Assembly: GCA_046086305.1 (NCBI GenBank)
Contig: JBJSXI010000102.1
Location: 1 to 64,000 of the forward strand
Length of the DNA stretch: 64,000 bases
Direction of reading: 5' to 3'
Origin: UBA668 sp046086305
Lineage (GTDB): Bacteria > Actinomycetota > Acidimicrobiia > Acidimicrobiales > Ilumatobacteraceae
Shown: in pieces, positions 25,947-34,433 of the stretch
Layout: every line of letters begins with the position of its first letter
Position numbering within the stretch: position 1 is the first letter of the stretch
Notes under the pieces: model-generated
Told to the model about the DNA's origin: nothing
Seen by the model: the letters and a program-made list of their open reading frames with translations, nothing else
The model's database searches: none
Made by a program: the position numbers and the translations under genes

Positions 25947-26941
25947 CTCGTCGATGCATGGTCGGCTTGCTGGTCCCGGCTGCGCTCGTCGTGGTCGGAC
26001 TCGTCGGCTGCGGTGGTGACGACGAGCGCACCGTCACACTGCGACTCGTCGCCTACGACTCGTTCCCCACCGCCGACACTCCGCTCAACACCGCGCTCGA
26101 CGAGTTCACGGATCGCACCGGGATCGACGTGTCGATCGTCGTGGCGGGTGAGGCCGGCACGATGGTGACCAAGGCAGTCCTCACGTCCGGCCGCCCCGAG
26201 GGTGACGTGATGTGGGGGGTCGACAACACGCTGTTGTCCGCTGCGGTCGATGGACGAGTGTTCGACGGTGATCCCGTCACCGTCGATACCGGCGATGTGT
26301 GCGTGAACTACGACATCGAGTGGTTCGCCAGTCGTGGCATCCCGCCGCCGCAGACACTCGACGACCTGCTACGTCCCGAGTACGCCGACCTGCTCGTGGT
26401 GCAGGATCCGTCGACCTCGTCGCCAGGACTCGCGTTCCTCCTCGCCACCGTGGCAGGGACCGACGACTGGCGGGCATGGTGGACCGCTGCGCGAGCGAAC
26501 GGGGTCGACGTGGTCGACTCGTGGACCACCGCCTATTACGACCGCTTCAGCGGGTCCGGCGGCGGCGATCGACCGCTCGTGGTCAGCTATGCGACGAGCC
26601 CGCCCGCCGAGGTCGTCTTCGCCAGTCCGCCACGCGACACGGCGCGCACGGCCGTGAGCACCGGCACGTGTTTCCGCCAGATCGAGTACGCAGGCGTCCT
26701 GCGCGGCACGGCGCACCCTGACGAGGCCCGCCAACTCATCGAGTTCCTGCGGTCCGAGCGGTTCCAGCGCGAACTCCCTCTCACCCTGTTCGTCAACCCG
26801 GTGAATCCCGATGTCGAGCTGCCCGAGGTGTTCCGCCGGTTCGCCGCGTTCCCCGAGAATCCCTTTACGCTCGAGCCCGAGGTCATCGCCGCGAACCGAG
26901 CCGCCTGGCAGGACGAGTGGAACGACATCGTCCTGCGCTGA
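25943..26941 (+). CDS. thiB: Thiamine ABC transporter substrate-binding lipoprotein
   Basis: A 332-residue exported lipoprotein. Signal sequence with lipobox VGLVGC, then a periplasmic-binding-type fold: YDSFPTADTPLNTALDEFT, MWGVDNTLLSAAV and the thiamine-family block QDPSTSSPGLAFLLATV, then YYDRFSGSGGGDRPLVVSYATSPPAE. These follow ThiB (TbpA), which delivers thiamine to ThiPQ. GTG start overlaps thiN as GTGA. The call rests on both sequence and the riboswitch context. Confidence 0.92.
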   Translation: MTRRCMVGLLVPAALVVVGLVGCGGDDERTVTLRLVAYDSFPTADTPLNTALDEFTDRTGIDVSIVVAGEAGTMVTKAVLTSGRPEGDVMWGVDNTLLSAAVDGRVFDGDPVTVDTGDVCVNYDIEWFASRGIPPPQTLDDLLRPEYADLLVVQDPSTSSPGLAFLLATVAGTDDWRAWWTAARANGVDVVDSWTTAYYDRFSGSGGGDRPLVVSYATSPPAEVVFASPPRDTARTAVSTGTCFRQIEYAGVLRGTAHPDEARQLIEFLRSERFQRELPLTLFVNPVNPDVELPEVFRRFAAFPENPFTLEPEVIAANRAAWQDEWNDIVLR

Positions 26942-28518
26942 ATCGTCCACCGGCGCTGCTCGCCGCGGGTCTCGCCGCGGTGCCGGTGGTGTGGTTGACC
27001 GTCTTCTTCGTGTGGCCGGTCACCACCCTCGTCGCCCGCGTGGCCGATCGCAACTTCGCAACATCACTCGATGCCGCGCTCGCCGACGGTGTTCTCGGGT
27101 TCACCGTGTGGCAGGCGGCGCTCAGCACGGTGCTGACTCTCGTGGCCGGTGCAATCCCGGCGTACGTCCTTGCGAGGTTCGACTTCCCCGGTCGACGGCT
27201 CGTCGTGGCGGCGGTGACGGTGCCGTTCATGTTGCCCACGGTCGTCGTTGGTGCGGCGTTCCTCGCCCTGCTCCCCGACCGCCTGCACGGGTCGCTCATC
27301 GCGATCTTGGCGGCACACATGTTCTTGAACATCGCCGTCGTCGTCCGACTGGTGGGTGCGATGTGGGCGCTCGTCCCACCAGGACTCACCGCTGCGGCGC
27401 GTACACTCGGCGCAGGGCCGATCGCCCTCGTCCGACACATCGTCGTGCCGCTCCTGCGGCCGGGGATCGTTGCCGCAGCGACGGTGGTGTTCCTCTTCTG
27501 CTTCACGTCGTACGGCGTGGTGGCCTTGCTCGGCGGCCCTGAGCGGGCGACGCTCGAGGTCGAGATCGTCCGGCGCGTCACACGCCTCGGCGATGTCGAC
27601 GGTGCGGTCGCGCTCAGCCTGCTGCAACTCGCGCTGCTCCTCGTCGCCGTTGCCATCTCGGCGCGTTGGCAACGGCGCGCAGCACGACAGATCGGCGGTG
27701 CACCCGAACTGCGTGCACCACGACGCAGGTGGCCGCTCGTCGCGACGACCGCCGCGACGACCACCGCACTGATGGTGGCGCCGGTGGCTGCCCTCGCGTG
27801 GCGATCGATCCATCTCGGCGACCGCGTCACACTCGAGGCCTGGCGACGCTTCGGCGATCCGGGATCCCGGCCCAGTGCCGGGCTCGGTGTCGATCCGCTC
27901 GGGTCGATCACCTCATCGCTCCGGATCGCCGTCGCGGCGACCGTGGTGGCCGTGGTCGTCGGCACACTCGGTGCCCTCGCCGTCTCGCTCAGCCGGCGCG
28001 CCGCGCCCCTCGATGTCGCCCTCATGCTGCCGCTCGGTACCTCGGCGGTGACGGTCGGCCTCGGCATGCTGATCACCTTCGATCGCGCGCCGGTCGACTG
28101 GCGGGCCGCGTGGTGGCTCGTGCCCCTCGGCCATGCGCTCATCGCCGCGCCGTTCGTCGTGCGCCTCGTGCTGCCCGCACTGCGTGCCGTCCCGTTGGCA
28201 CAGCGTGACGCCGCGGCGGTGCTCGGTGCGCCACCCATGCGAGCCTGGTGGGAGGTGCAGGTCCGACGCATCCGACGTCCGGTGGCGACCGCTGCAGCGC
28301 TCGCCGCTGCCGTCTCACTCGGCGAGTTCGGGGCGACGAGCCTGCTCACCCGATCGGGGCGCGAGACCGTGCCCGTGGCGATCGGACGACTCCTCGGCAG
28401 GGCGGGCGACATCCCGCGCGCCCAGGCCTTCGCCCTCGCCACCAGCCTGTTCGTCGCAACGGCCGCTCTCGTCACGGCCGTCGATCTCACCGGGGAGCGC
28501 CGTGCTCGACGTTCGTGA
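26917..28518 (+). CDS. thiP: Thiamine ABC transporter permease
   Basis: A 533-residue permease with two fused binding-protein-dependent transport domains and about twelve membrane helices, the layout of ThiP. The first EAA-like loop is GLTAAARTLGAGPIALVRHIVVP; the second lies near DAAAVLGAPPMRAWWEVQVRRI. The segment SLGEFGATSLLTRSGRETVPVAI is characteristic of ThiP. The GTG at 26917 overlaps thiB by 25 bp; no other start codon lies near the first helix. Overlaps thiQ by 17 bp. Confidence 0.92.
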   Translation: MERHRPALNRPPALLAAGLAAVPVVWLTVFFVWPVTTLVARVADRNFATSLDAALADGVLGFTVWQAALSTVLTLVAGAIPAYVLARFDFPGRRLVVAAVTVPFMLPTVVVGAAFLALLPDRLHGSLIAILAAHMFLNIAVVVRLVGAMWALVPPGLTAAARTLGAGPIALVRHIVVPLLRPGIVAAATVVFLFCFTSYGVVALLGGPERATLEVEIVRRVTRLGDVDGAVALSLLQLALLLVAVAISARWQRRAARQIGGAPELRAPRRRWPLVATTAATTTALMVAPVAALAWRSIHLGDRVTLEAWRRFGDPGSRPSAGLGVDPLGSITSSLRIAVAATVVAVVVGTLGALAVSLSRRAAPLDVALMLPLGTSAVTVGLGMLITFDRAPVDWRAAWWLVPLGHALIAAPFVVRLVLPALRAVPLAQRDAAAVLGAPPMRAWWEVQVRRIRRPVATAAALAAAVSLGEFGATSLLTRSGRETVPVAIGRLLGRAGDIPRAQAFALATSLFVATAALVTAVDLTGERRARRS

Positions 28519-29572
28519 TGTCTCGCTCCGCCTCGGTGACCGTGTCGTTCTCGACCACGTGTCACTGCACGTCGCGCGCGGCGAGATCGTCGCGCTGCTC
28601 GGCCCGTCGGGCTCGGGCAAGAGCACCCTGCTCAAGGTGATCGCCGGGATCCTCGCTCCGGATGAGGGTTCGATCGAACTCGACGGCCGCAATCTCACCG
28701 ATGTGCCGACACATCGGCGTGGGATCGGCATGGTCTTCCAGGATCACCAACTGTTCCCCCACCTCGACGTGGCCGCCAACATCGGCTTCGGTCTGCGCAT
28801 GCAGGGTCTGCGACGCACTGCGGTGCGCGACCGGGTCGACGAGATGCTCGAGCTCGTCGGACTCGCTGGCTTCGGTCACCGCCACGTCGATGACCTGAGC
28901 GGTGGCGAGGTCACCCGCGTCGCCCTCGCCCGGTCGCTCGCGCCACGCCCGCAGGTCCTGCTCCTCGACGAACCACTCACCGGACTCGACCGCGAGCTGC
29001 ACGATCGCCTGCTCGTCGTCCTGCATGCGCTGCTCGCCGGTGTGACGACGATCCTCGTCACCCACGATGCCGACGAAGCCGCTGCGGTGGCCGAGCGCAC
29101 CCTCGACATCGCCGACCTCGCCGCCAGGCCGACCGGTGAGGTCGTCGAACTTCGTGCCGATGAGACGCACCCGCTGCGCCTGTCCGTGCTGCGACGAGGA
29201 ACCCCGACGACCGACGTCACCTTCGCCGAGGACACGTGGCCGGGGGTGGTCCATCTCGGCGTGCGAGTCGGCGGCGACCTGGTTGCCACGTCGACATGGA
29301 TCCCCCGTCCGCTCGACGGTGTGCCAGCAGTGCAGTTGCGAGGTATGGCGACGGCGAACGGACTCCAGGGTCGAGGGATCGGCGGCACGCTCGTCGAGGC
29401 GGGGTGCGCCCGTGCCGCCACCACGGATGCCGAACTCGTGTGGGCCCGGGCGCGCGACGCAGCGCTCGCCTTCTACATGCGACACGGGTTCGTCGTGCGC
29501 GGCGACGGATTCGTCGACGACGTCACCGGACTGCCGCACCATCTCGTCGTGCGACCGATTGCCCGTCGCTGA
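28502..29572 (+). CDS. thiQ: ThiQ-like ABC ATPase fused to a GNAT acetyltransferase domain
   Basis: A 356-residue two-domain protein. Residues 1 to about 210 are an ABC ATPase of the ThiQ type: Walker A GPSGSGKST (34-42), Q-loop Q80, signature LSGGE (132-136), Walker B VLLLDEP (152-158) and H-loop H188. Residues from about 214 form a GNAT domain: TWPGVVHLGVRVGGDLVATS strands, LRGMAT, the acetyl-CoA loop QGRGIG (289-294), then WARARDAALAFYMRHGFVVRGD. ThiQ of other bacteria stops near 210-240 residues. The ATPase would power ThiBP uptake; the acetyl acceptor is unknown. The reading frame is continuous with no internal start needed, though a GTG start inside the linker could yield a free GNAT protein. 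Confidence 0.9.
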   Translation: MLDVRDVSLRLGDRVVLDHVSLHVARGEIVALLGPSGSGKSTLLKVIAGILAPDEGSIELDGRNLTDVPTHRRGIGMVFQDHQLFPHLDVAANIGFGLRMQGLRRTAVRDRVDEMLELVGLAGFGHRHVDDLSGGEVTRVALARSLAPRPQVLLLDEPLTGLDRELHDRLLVVLHALLAGVTTILVTHDADEAAAVAERTLDIADLAARPTGEVVELRADETHPLRLSVLRRGTPTTDVTFAEDTWPGVVHLGVRVGGDLVATSTWIPRPLDGVPAVQLRGMATANGLQGRGIGGTLVEAGCARAATTDAELVWARARDAALAFYMRHGFVVRGDGFVDDVTGLPHHLVVRPIARR

Positions 29573-29598
29573 CGGCCGATGCGCTCAGCGCAACGCCG

Positions 29599-29826
29599 AT
29601 GAGTCCCGATGACGTCCTGCACGAACGAGCGACCGCAGTGCGCCGTGCCGCACTGTTGATCGAGCGACTGCCACTCGACGAGGTCGTTCGTGCTGCGAGC
29701 GCCACGACATGGGTCGGCCCCGTTGCCGCACGCTTCGCCGAGCGTGTCGGCCACCACCGGCGGATGCTCGACCACATCGTCGAGGAACTCGTCGCGGTCG
29801 CGCGACGGCTCGAACATCCCGCCTGA
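29599..29826 (+). CDS. WXG100-like small protein
   Basis: A 75-residue, mostly helical protein with WVG at residues 38-40 in the context TTWVGPVAARF, midway between two amphipathic helices. That is the signature of WXG100/ESAT-6-like proteins, and TWxGPxAxxF is the usual actinobacterial form. The C-terminal YxxxD/E secretion signal is not present. No EccC, EccD or other type VII secretion gene is in the window. It starts 26 bp after thiQ and ends 2 bp before the next gene, so the pair is one unit. Length is below the usual 95-105 residues. Confidence 0.62.
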   Translation: MSPDDVLHERATAVRRAALLIERLPLDEVVRAASATTWVGPVAARFAERVGHHRRMLDHIVEELVAVARRLEHPA

Positions 29827-29828
29827 CG

Positions 29829-31178
29829 GTGCTCCACGGGTGGTCTCCCCACGCCGTCGGCGCGCTCCATGTCCGCTGCACCGCGCTCACAGTGCAACTG
29901 CGCGCCGTCGCGATGGCCCTGCGCGCCACCTCGCCGCTGCATCCATCGATCGATCAGGCACACCAGGTCGTCACTCGCCTGCTCGCCGAATGGGACCACG
30001 ACCTCCGCCCGGCGGTCGAGCGCGTCGTGCACAGCACCTTCCCGCAGGTCGCTGCCAGTCTGCTCGACTCGTGGCTCGACGCGCCGCCACCGGGTGCATT
30101 CGTCGATCGGCGCGCCAATCCGGCCGACGCACTCTTCGCGCGGATCCTCGCCGACGGACGCGCCGGCGAGTTCGTCGTCCTCGCCGCCGATCGGCCCTCG
30201 ATCCTGTTCGACACCGCAGCCGATCACCACCTCGCCGAGCGCATTGCACGCGAGGGCGTGGCCACACTCGATGCCCGCACGGCCGAGCGTGTGCTCGTCG
30301 CCTTCCTCCGGTGGTTCCAGACCTACGAGCGCACCCACAGTCCGGTCGATGAGACGTACATCCCCACATGGCGACTCCTGCTCGTCGACCTCGTCGTACC
30401 GTGGACGATGCAGCTCTCGCCGCTCGACACCACCTGGCGGACACCACCCGACGAACGCGCGGCACTCCTCGCTCGGGTCCTCGATGACGATGCAGCGCTC
30501 GCCCGACTGGTCGCCCGGACCGACGATGTCGTCGCCAACATGGTGCGCACACTCGACGACGCGCTGGCGCTCGAGCGATATGCGGCGTACCTCGGGATGC
30601 TCGGCGGGTTGGTCGGCCTCGAGCAGGTTGCCGATGAGGCAGCGCGGCTCGCCCGGTGGGATCTGCTGTGGTCGTCGCTGCGCGTCGGCGCGAGCGCGGT
30701 CGTCGTGGGCGTTGCGGCCACCGTTGCCGTCAAGCTCGCCGTGACGGGCATCGAGCGGGCGGCGGCGGCGTGGGCCCCTGATCCACTGCGCACGGCGGCT
30801 GACGCCGACTTCGCCCACCGCTGGACGATGACACTCGCCGCCGCATCGATCGCCGCCGCAACGTGGGAACAATGGCGCACGACCGGTGCGATCCCCACAT
30901 CGACCGCTGCACCGCCGTGGCCGTCGCGCGACGCAGACGATCCGGCCACCGACTTCCTGATTCGCTTCACCTCGTGGCGCGACGATCTTCCCGGCGGCGC
31001 CGACGGGGCGCTGGCCGACCGGATCAGTCGACTCGTCTACACGGTGCTCAACCCGCACGATGCGGGTCAGGGCACCGCCACCGTCGTGCGCAGCAGCACA
31101 CTCGACGCGGCCGTCGGCGACACGATCACCTCGAACGACCAGTCACCCGGCCCGGTGAACGTCACGACCCCGCTGTAG
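29829..31178 (+). CDS. Protein of unknown function, partner of the WXG100-like gene
   Basis: A 449-residue protein I do not recognise. The first 30 residues contain GWSPHAVGALHVRCTALTVQLRAVA, a helix resembling the second half of a WXG-type hairpin. The middle is helical and charged (FARILADGRAGEFVVLAADRPSILFD, then VLVAFLRWFQTYERTH). One clear hydrophobic segment lies at about residues 284-306, followed by a soluble tail of about 140 residues. The GTG at 29829 is 2 bp after the WXG100-like stop; no better start is seen. Its last 112 bp are antisense to the end of copCD. A type VII secretion-related or toxin-like role is only a guess from the neighbour. Confidence 0.6.
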   Translation: MLHGWSPHAVGALHVRCTALTVQLRAVAMALRATSPLHPSIDQAHQVVTRLLAEWDHDLRPAVERVVHSTFPQVAASLLDSWLDAPPPGAFVDRRANPADALFARILADGRAGEFVVLAADRPSILFDTAADHHLAERIAREGVATLDARTAERVLVAFLRWFQTYERTHSPVDETYIPTWRLLLVDLVVPWTMQLSPLDTTWRTPPDERAALLARVLDDDAALARLVARTDDVVANMVRTLDDALALERYAAYLGMLGGLVGLEQVADEAARLARWDLLWSSLRVGASAVVVGVAATVAVKLAVTGIERAAAAWAPDPLRTAADADFAHRWTMTLAAASIAAATWEQWRTTGAIPTSTAAPPWPSRDADDPATDFLIRFTSWRDDLPGGADGALADRISRLVYTVLNPHDAGQGTATVVRSSTLDAAVGDTITSNDQSPGPVNVTTPL

Positions 31179-32659
31179 TGGTTCGGCCCCTCACGCTCGA
31201 GGGTGACGGGAGCCGCGGGCACACCCGCTGCGGGGAGGCTCACGCGGGCCGTCACGTCGTCGACCGGTGCAATCGCGCCCCCCGGAGGGGTGACGACGAT
31301 GTGTACCTCGTTCGCGCCGACCTGACCCGGCGTCACGACGACCGAGGCGATCACCCCACTCGCAGTGATCGTGGCCTCGAAGGGTCGCGTCGCGGCCGCA
31401 GGCCGAGGTGGCAGACCGACCATCGCTGCGGCGAGCGCGACGATCACGACACCGGCGATGGTCTCGACGATGAGTGTCCGACGCAGCGATGCGGCACCTT
31501 CGTGGTGGAGCAGCCAACGGGCCGCAGCACCGAGGGCGACGACCACGACGACGATCGTCACCTTGACGAGAAGGGTGCGACCCCAGGTGCCCGCAGTGAG
31601 ATCGCCGGTCGACCCGGCGAGTCGGAACGCCTGCAGCGCTCCGGTGACGACCACCATGGGGACTGCCACCGTCGCCGTGCGCGAGAACCGTCGGACATCT
31701 GCCTCGAGCGCACCGAGCGAGCCGCGCGGTCGCGTGACGAACAGCACCACACCACCGAGCCACAGCGCCACACCGGTCAGGTGCACGCTGTCGACGGCGA
31801 CCCACCACCAGCGCGGTTCGAGCGCGCCACTGTGACCCGCGAGAGGGAACGAGACGATGACTCCGACCGACGCGACGAGCGCGCCGATGCGCCGATGGGC
31901 GAGCACGGCAGTCGCGGCAAGGGCGCCGAGGACCGCACGGGCGACGAGCCATTGGCCCGTCGTCGACCCGAGCGTCGAACCGATCCCCTCGCCGAGCACG
32001 GCGGCGAAGCCGAACACTCCACCGATCGACCCTGCCGCAAGCGCAACCCCTCCGGCGCGGACCACACCTGCACCGCCGACGGCCGATGAGCCGGTGAGCA
32101 TCCACCAGCCGGCACCGACGACGAGGATCGCGCCGAGCATCGATACCCACCGCTCGACGCCGTACACCCAGTCGGCGAAGCGGCTTCCCGACGTGCCGAG
32201 CGATGTCAACAGATCGTCAGCGCCGTCGCCGACCGCCGCAGTGCCGATCTGGAACGCGAACGCGCCGTCGATCCGGTGCCCGTCGAGCGAGGTCACCCGC
32301 CAGCGCACGGCATAGAGGCCGTCGGCGAGTGCGGCATTCACCTCGGCAGCCACGATGTCGTCGGCGAGCGCGATCACCGGACCGAGTGGGAGTGGATCGC
32401 CCTCGGCGTCGAACAGCTCGATCGCGGCAAGATCGGCGTCGACGGCATCGTCGAAATCGAGTTCGATGCGCATCGGTGCCGCTTCGAGGACGCTGTTCGC
32501 CGACGGCACACTGCGCTCGAGCGTCGCATGGGCCGACACGATCGGCGTGCCGAACGGAGCGACGACCGCCACAACGCCAACCCCGACGCAGCATGCAGCG
32601 ACGCCGGTGGCGCCGAGGCGCCTCAGGCCGCCGCGAGCATCACGACCGGGGGCCCACAT
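31067..32659 (-). CDS. CopC-CopD fusion, copper resistance/uptake protein
   Basis: A 530-residue membrane protein. After an N-terminal signal segment the CopC domain begins SAHATLERSVPSANS, placing the copper-ligand histidine at the mature N-terminus; a second ligand region is SLDGHRIDGAF. From about residue 160 there are eight or so membrane helices of CopD with the conserved GHSGALEPRWWW and DSVHLTGVALWLGG. A C-terminal extracellular beta domain of about 100 residues follows (AATRPFEATITASG to the end). The ATG at 32659 is preferred to a GTG at 32668 because TACCGT ends 7 nt before it. Its 3' end overlaps the convergent gene by 112 bp. Confidence 0.9.
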   Translation of the reverse strand: MWAPGRDARGGLRRLGATGVAACCVGVGVVAVVAPFGTPIVSAHATLERSVPSANSVLEAAPMRIELDFDDAVDADLAAIELFDAEGDPLPLGPVIALADDIVAAEVNAALADGLYAVRWRVTSLDGHRIDGAFAFQIGTAAVGDGADDLLTSLGTSGSRFADWVYGVERWVSMLGAILVVGAGWWMLTGSSAVGGAGVVRAGGVALAAGSIGGVFGFAAVLGEGIGSTLGSTTGQWLVARAVLGALAATAVLAHRRIGALVASVGVIVSFPLAGHSGALEPRWWWVAVDSVHLTGVALWLGGVVLFVTRPRGSLGALEADVRRFSRTATVAVPMVVVTGALQAFRLAGSTGDLTAGTWGRTLLVKVTIVVVVVALGAAARWLLHHEGAASLRRTLIVETIAGVVIVALAAAMVGLPPRPAAATRPFEATITASGVIASVVVTPGQVGANEVHIVVTPPGGAIAPVDDVTARVSLPAAGVPAAPVTLEREGPNHYSGVVTFTGPGDWSFEVIVSPTAASSVLLRTTVAVP

Positions 32660-32666
32660 CGCCGAC

Positions 32667-32672
32667 ACGGTA
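32667..32672 (-). promoter_or_regulatory. -10 box of copCD (leaderless)
   Basis: TACCGT on the minus strand ends 7 nt before the ATG at 32659. It also overlaps the alternative GTG, which argues against that start. Confidence 0.45.
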
Positions 32673-32680
32673 TCGGGCGG

Positions 32681-33463
32681 TCACAGTGCCGTGCTGCGAC
32701 GCGGCACCACCACGACGGTGCCGTCCGGCTCGAGGTGCACGCTGACGCTCACCCCGTAGAACTCGGCGAGTGTCTCGGCCTGCAGCACATCGGGCGCCGG
32801 CCCGCTCGCCACCACCCGTCCGTGGTGCAGCAGGGTGAGCCGGTCGGCGTAGAGCCCGGCGAGGGTGAGATCGTGCATGGCCGACACGACGGTGAGCCCG
32901 TGCTCACGTCGGAGTCGATCGACCAGCTCGAGGGCCTGCTGCTGGTGGCCGATGTCGAGCGCGCTCGTCGGTTCGTCGAGCAACAGCACCGGTGCCTCCT
33001 GAGCGACCGCGCGGGCGATGACGATCCGCTGACGTTCGCCACCGCTGAGGGTGCCGAGGCGCCGCTCGGTGAAGGCGGCCAGATCGAGGCGGTCGAGCAC
33101 ATCGGCGACGAGCGCACTATCGTGGCGCGACTCGGTGCCGAAGTACCCGATGTACGGATTCCGTCCGAGGAGTACGTACTGACCGGCCGTCATGTCGTCG
33201 GGCAGGAGTGGCGACTGCGGCACATAGGCGACGAGCGCAGCACGTCGACGGGGCGAACGCATCGACAGTGAGGCACCACCGACGCTCACGTCACCCTCGT
33301 ACGGGACGAGTCCGGCCACGGCGCGCAGTGCGCTCGACTTGCCCGCCCCGTTCGGCCCGATGAGGCACAGCCATTCTCCCGGCCGCACGGTGTCGGTGAA
33401 GGGGTGCAGTGCCGTGCGCTGGTCGTAGCGCACGGCGACCGACGAGAACGACAACGAACTCAT
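32681..33463 (-). CDS. btuD: Cobalamin-type ABC transporter ATP-binding protein
   Basis: A 260-residue ABC ATPase of the FecE/BtuD/HmuV class. Walker A GPNGAGKSS (about residue 36), Q-loop VPQSPLLPDD, signature LSGGERQR, Walker B VLLLDEPTSALD and H-loop SAMHDLTLAGLY are all intact. It powers the BtuC permease in B12 import. ATG overlaps the btuC stop as ATGA. The assignment to cobalamin rather than heme or siderophore rests on the cobalamin riboswitch before btuF and on the cob genes next door. Confidence 0.88.
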   Translation of the reverse strand: MSSLSFSSVAVRYDQRTALHPFTDTVRPGEWLCLIGPNGAGKSSALRAVAGLVPYEGDVSVGGASLSMRSPRRRAALVAYVPQSPLLPDDMTAGQYVLLGRNPYIGYFGTESRHDSALVADVLDRLDLAAFTERRLGTLSGGERQRIVIARAVAQEAPVLLLDEPTSALDIGHQQQALELVDRLRREHGLTVVSAMHDLTLAGLYADRLTLLHHGRVVASGPAPDVLQAETLAEFYGVSVSVHLEPDGTVVVVPRRSTAL

Positions 33464-34431
33464 GTGAATCTCCGTTTCGCCCGCAGGACGAAGATGAACA
33501 TCGGCGCCCCAAGAAACGCCGTGACGACGCCGATGGGTGTCTCGCCGCCCTCCTCGAACATCCGCCCGGGGATGTCGGCCAGGATGAGGAAGGCCGCACC
33601 GACGATCAGGCTGAGCGGCAGCACCCACCGGTACGACGCGCTCACCACGAGTCGCACGAGGTGCGGCACCATGATGCCGACGAAGCCGATGAGGCCACTC
33701 ACGCTGACGACGGCCGCGGTGCCGAGCGTCGCGGCCATCACCACGACGAGCCGCACACGCCGCACCTCGGCGCCGAGTGTTGCTGCCTCCTCGTCACCGA
33801 CGCGCATCACGTCGAGTTGGCGCCGGTGGGCCAGGAGCACGGCGCTCGACACGACGGCATACGGCAGCACGAGCCGCACATCACCCCATGTCGCCGTGCT
33901 CACCCTTCCGCTGATCCAGCTGTAGACCTCCTTGATAACATCGCTGTTGCGCAGCAGCAGCACCTGCTGCACCGCAGTGCACAGCGCCGCAACCGCAACC
34001 CCAGCGAGCACCAGGGTCAGACTCGATCCACCGAACGACGCCCCGACCGAATAGGTGACGAGCACCGCGGCGAGGGCACCGATGAATGCGGCGAGCGGCA
34101 CCGGATCGATCGGCCAGTCGACCGTCGCCGACCGACCGTAGGTGAACACGATCGTCGCGCCGAGGCCCGCACCTGCCGCCGCACCGAGCAGGTACGGATC
34201 GACGAGTGGATTGCGGAACACGCCCTGGTAGCTCGCGCCGGCGATCGACAGCACGGCGCCGACGATGCCCGCGAGCACCACCCGCGGCAGACGGATCGTG
34301 CGCACGATGTCCCAGTTCGCACCGCTGATCCGACCCGCCGGCCCGACCATCGCACCGAGCACGGCGGCCGCAGCGAGCACGACGACCGCGACGATGACCC
34401 ACATCCACCGTCGTGTCGTCGTGCTCGTCAT
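33460..34431 (-). CDS. btuC: Cobalamin-type ABC transporter permease (FecCD family)
   Basis: A 323-residue FecCD-type permease with about ten membrane helices. Family blocks: RLPRVVLAGIVGAVLSIAGASYQGVFRNPLVDPYLLG, the ATPase-coupling loop and SVSGLIGFVGIMVPHLVRLV. The ATG lies 2 bp after the btuF stop and its stop overlaps the ATPase start as ATGA, so btuF-btuC-btuD are one unit. Confidence 0.9.
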   Translation of the reverse strand: MTSTTTRRWMWVIVAVVVLAAAAVLGAMVGPAGRISGANWDIVRTIRLPRVVLAGIVGAVLSIAGASYQGVFRNPLVDPYLLGAAAGAGLGATIVFTYGRSATVDWPIDPVPLAAFIGALAAVLVTYSVGASFGGSSLTLVLAGVAVAALCTAVQQVLLLRNSDVIKEVYSWISGRVSTATWGDVRLVLPYAVVSSAVLLAHRRQLDVMRVGDEEAATLGAEVRRVRLVVVMAATLGTAAVVSVSGLIGFVGIMVPHLVRLVVSASYRWVLPLSLIVGAAFLILADIPGRMFEEGGETPIGVVTAFLGAPMFIFVLRAKRRFT

Positions 34432-34433
34432 GG

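Noticed and set aside
29236..29598. Longer frame upstream of the WXG100-like gene
   Set aside because: It runs out of frame through the GNAT domain of ThiQ and reads Arg-rich; the ATG at 29599 after the thiQ stop is the sensible start.
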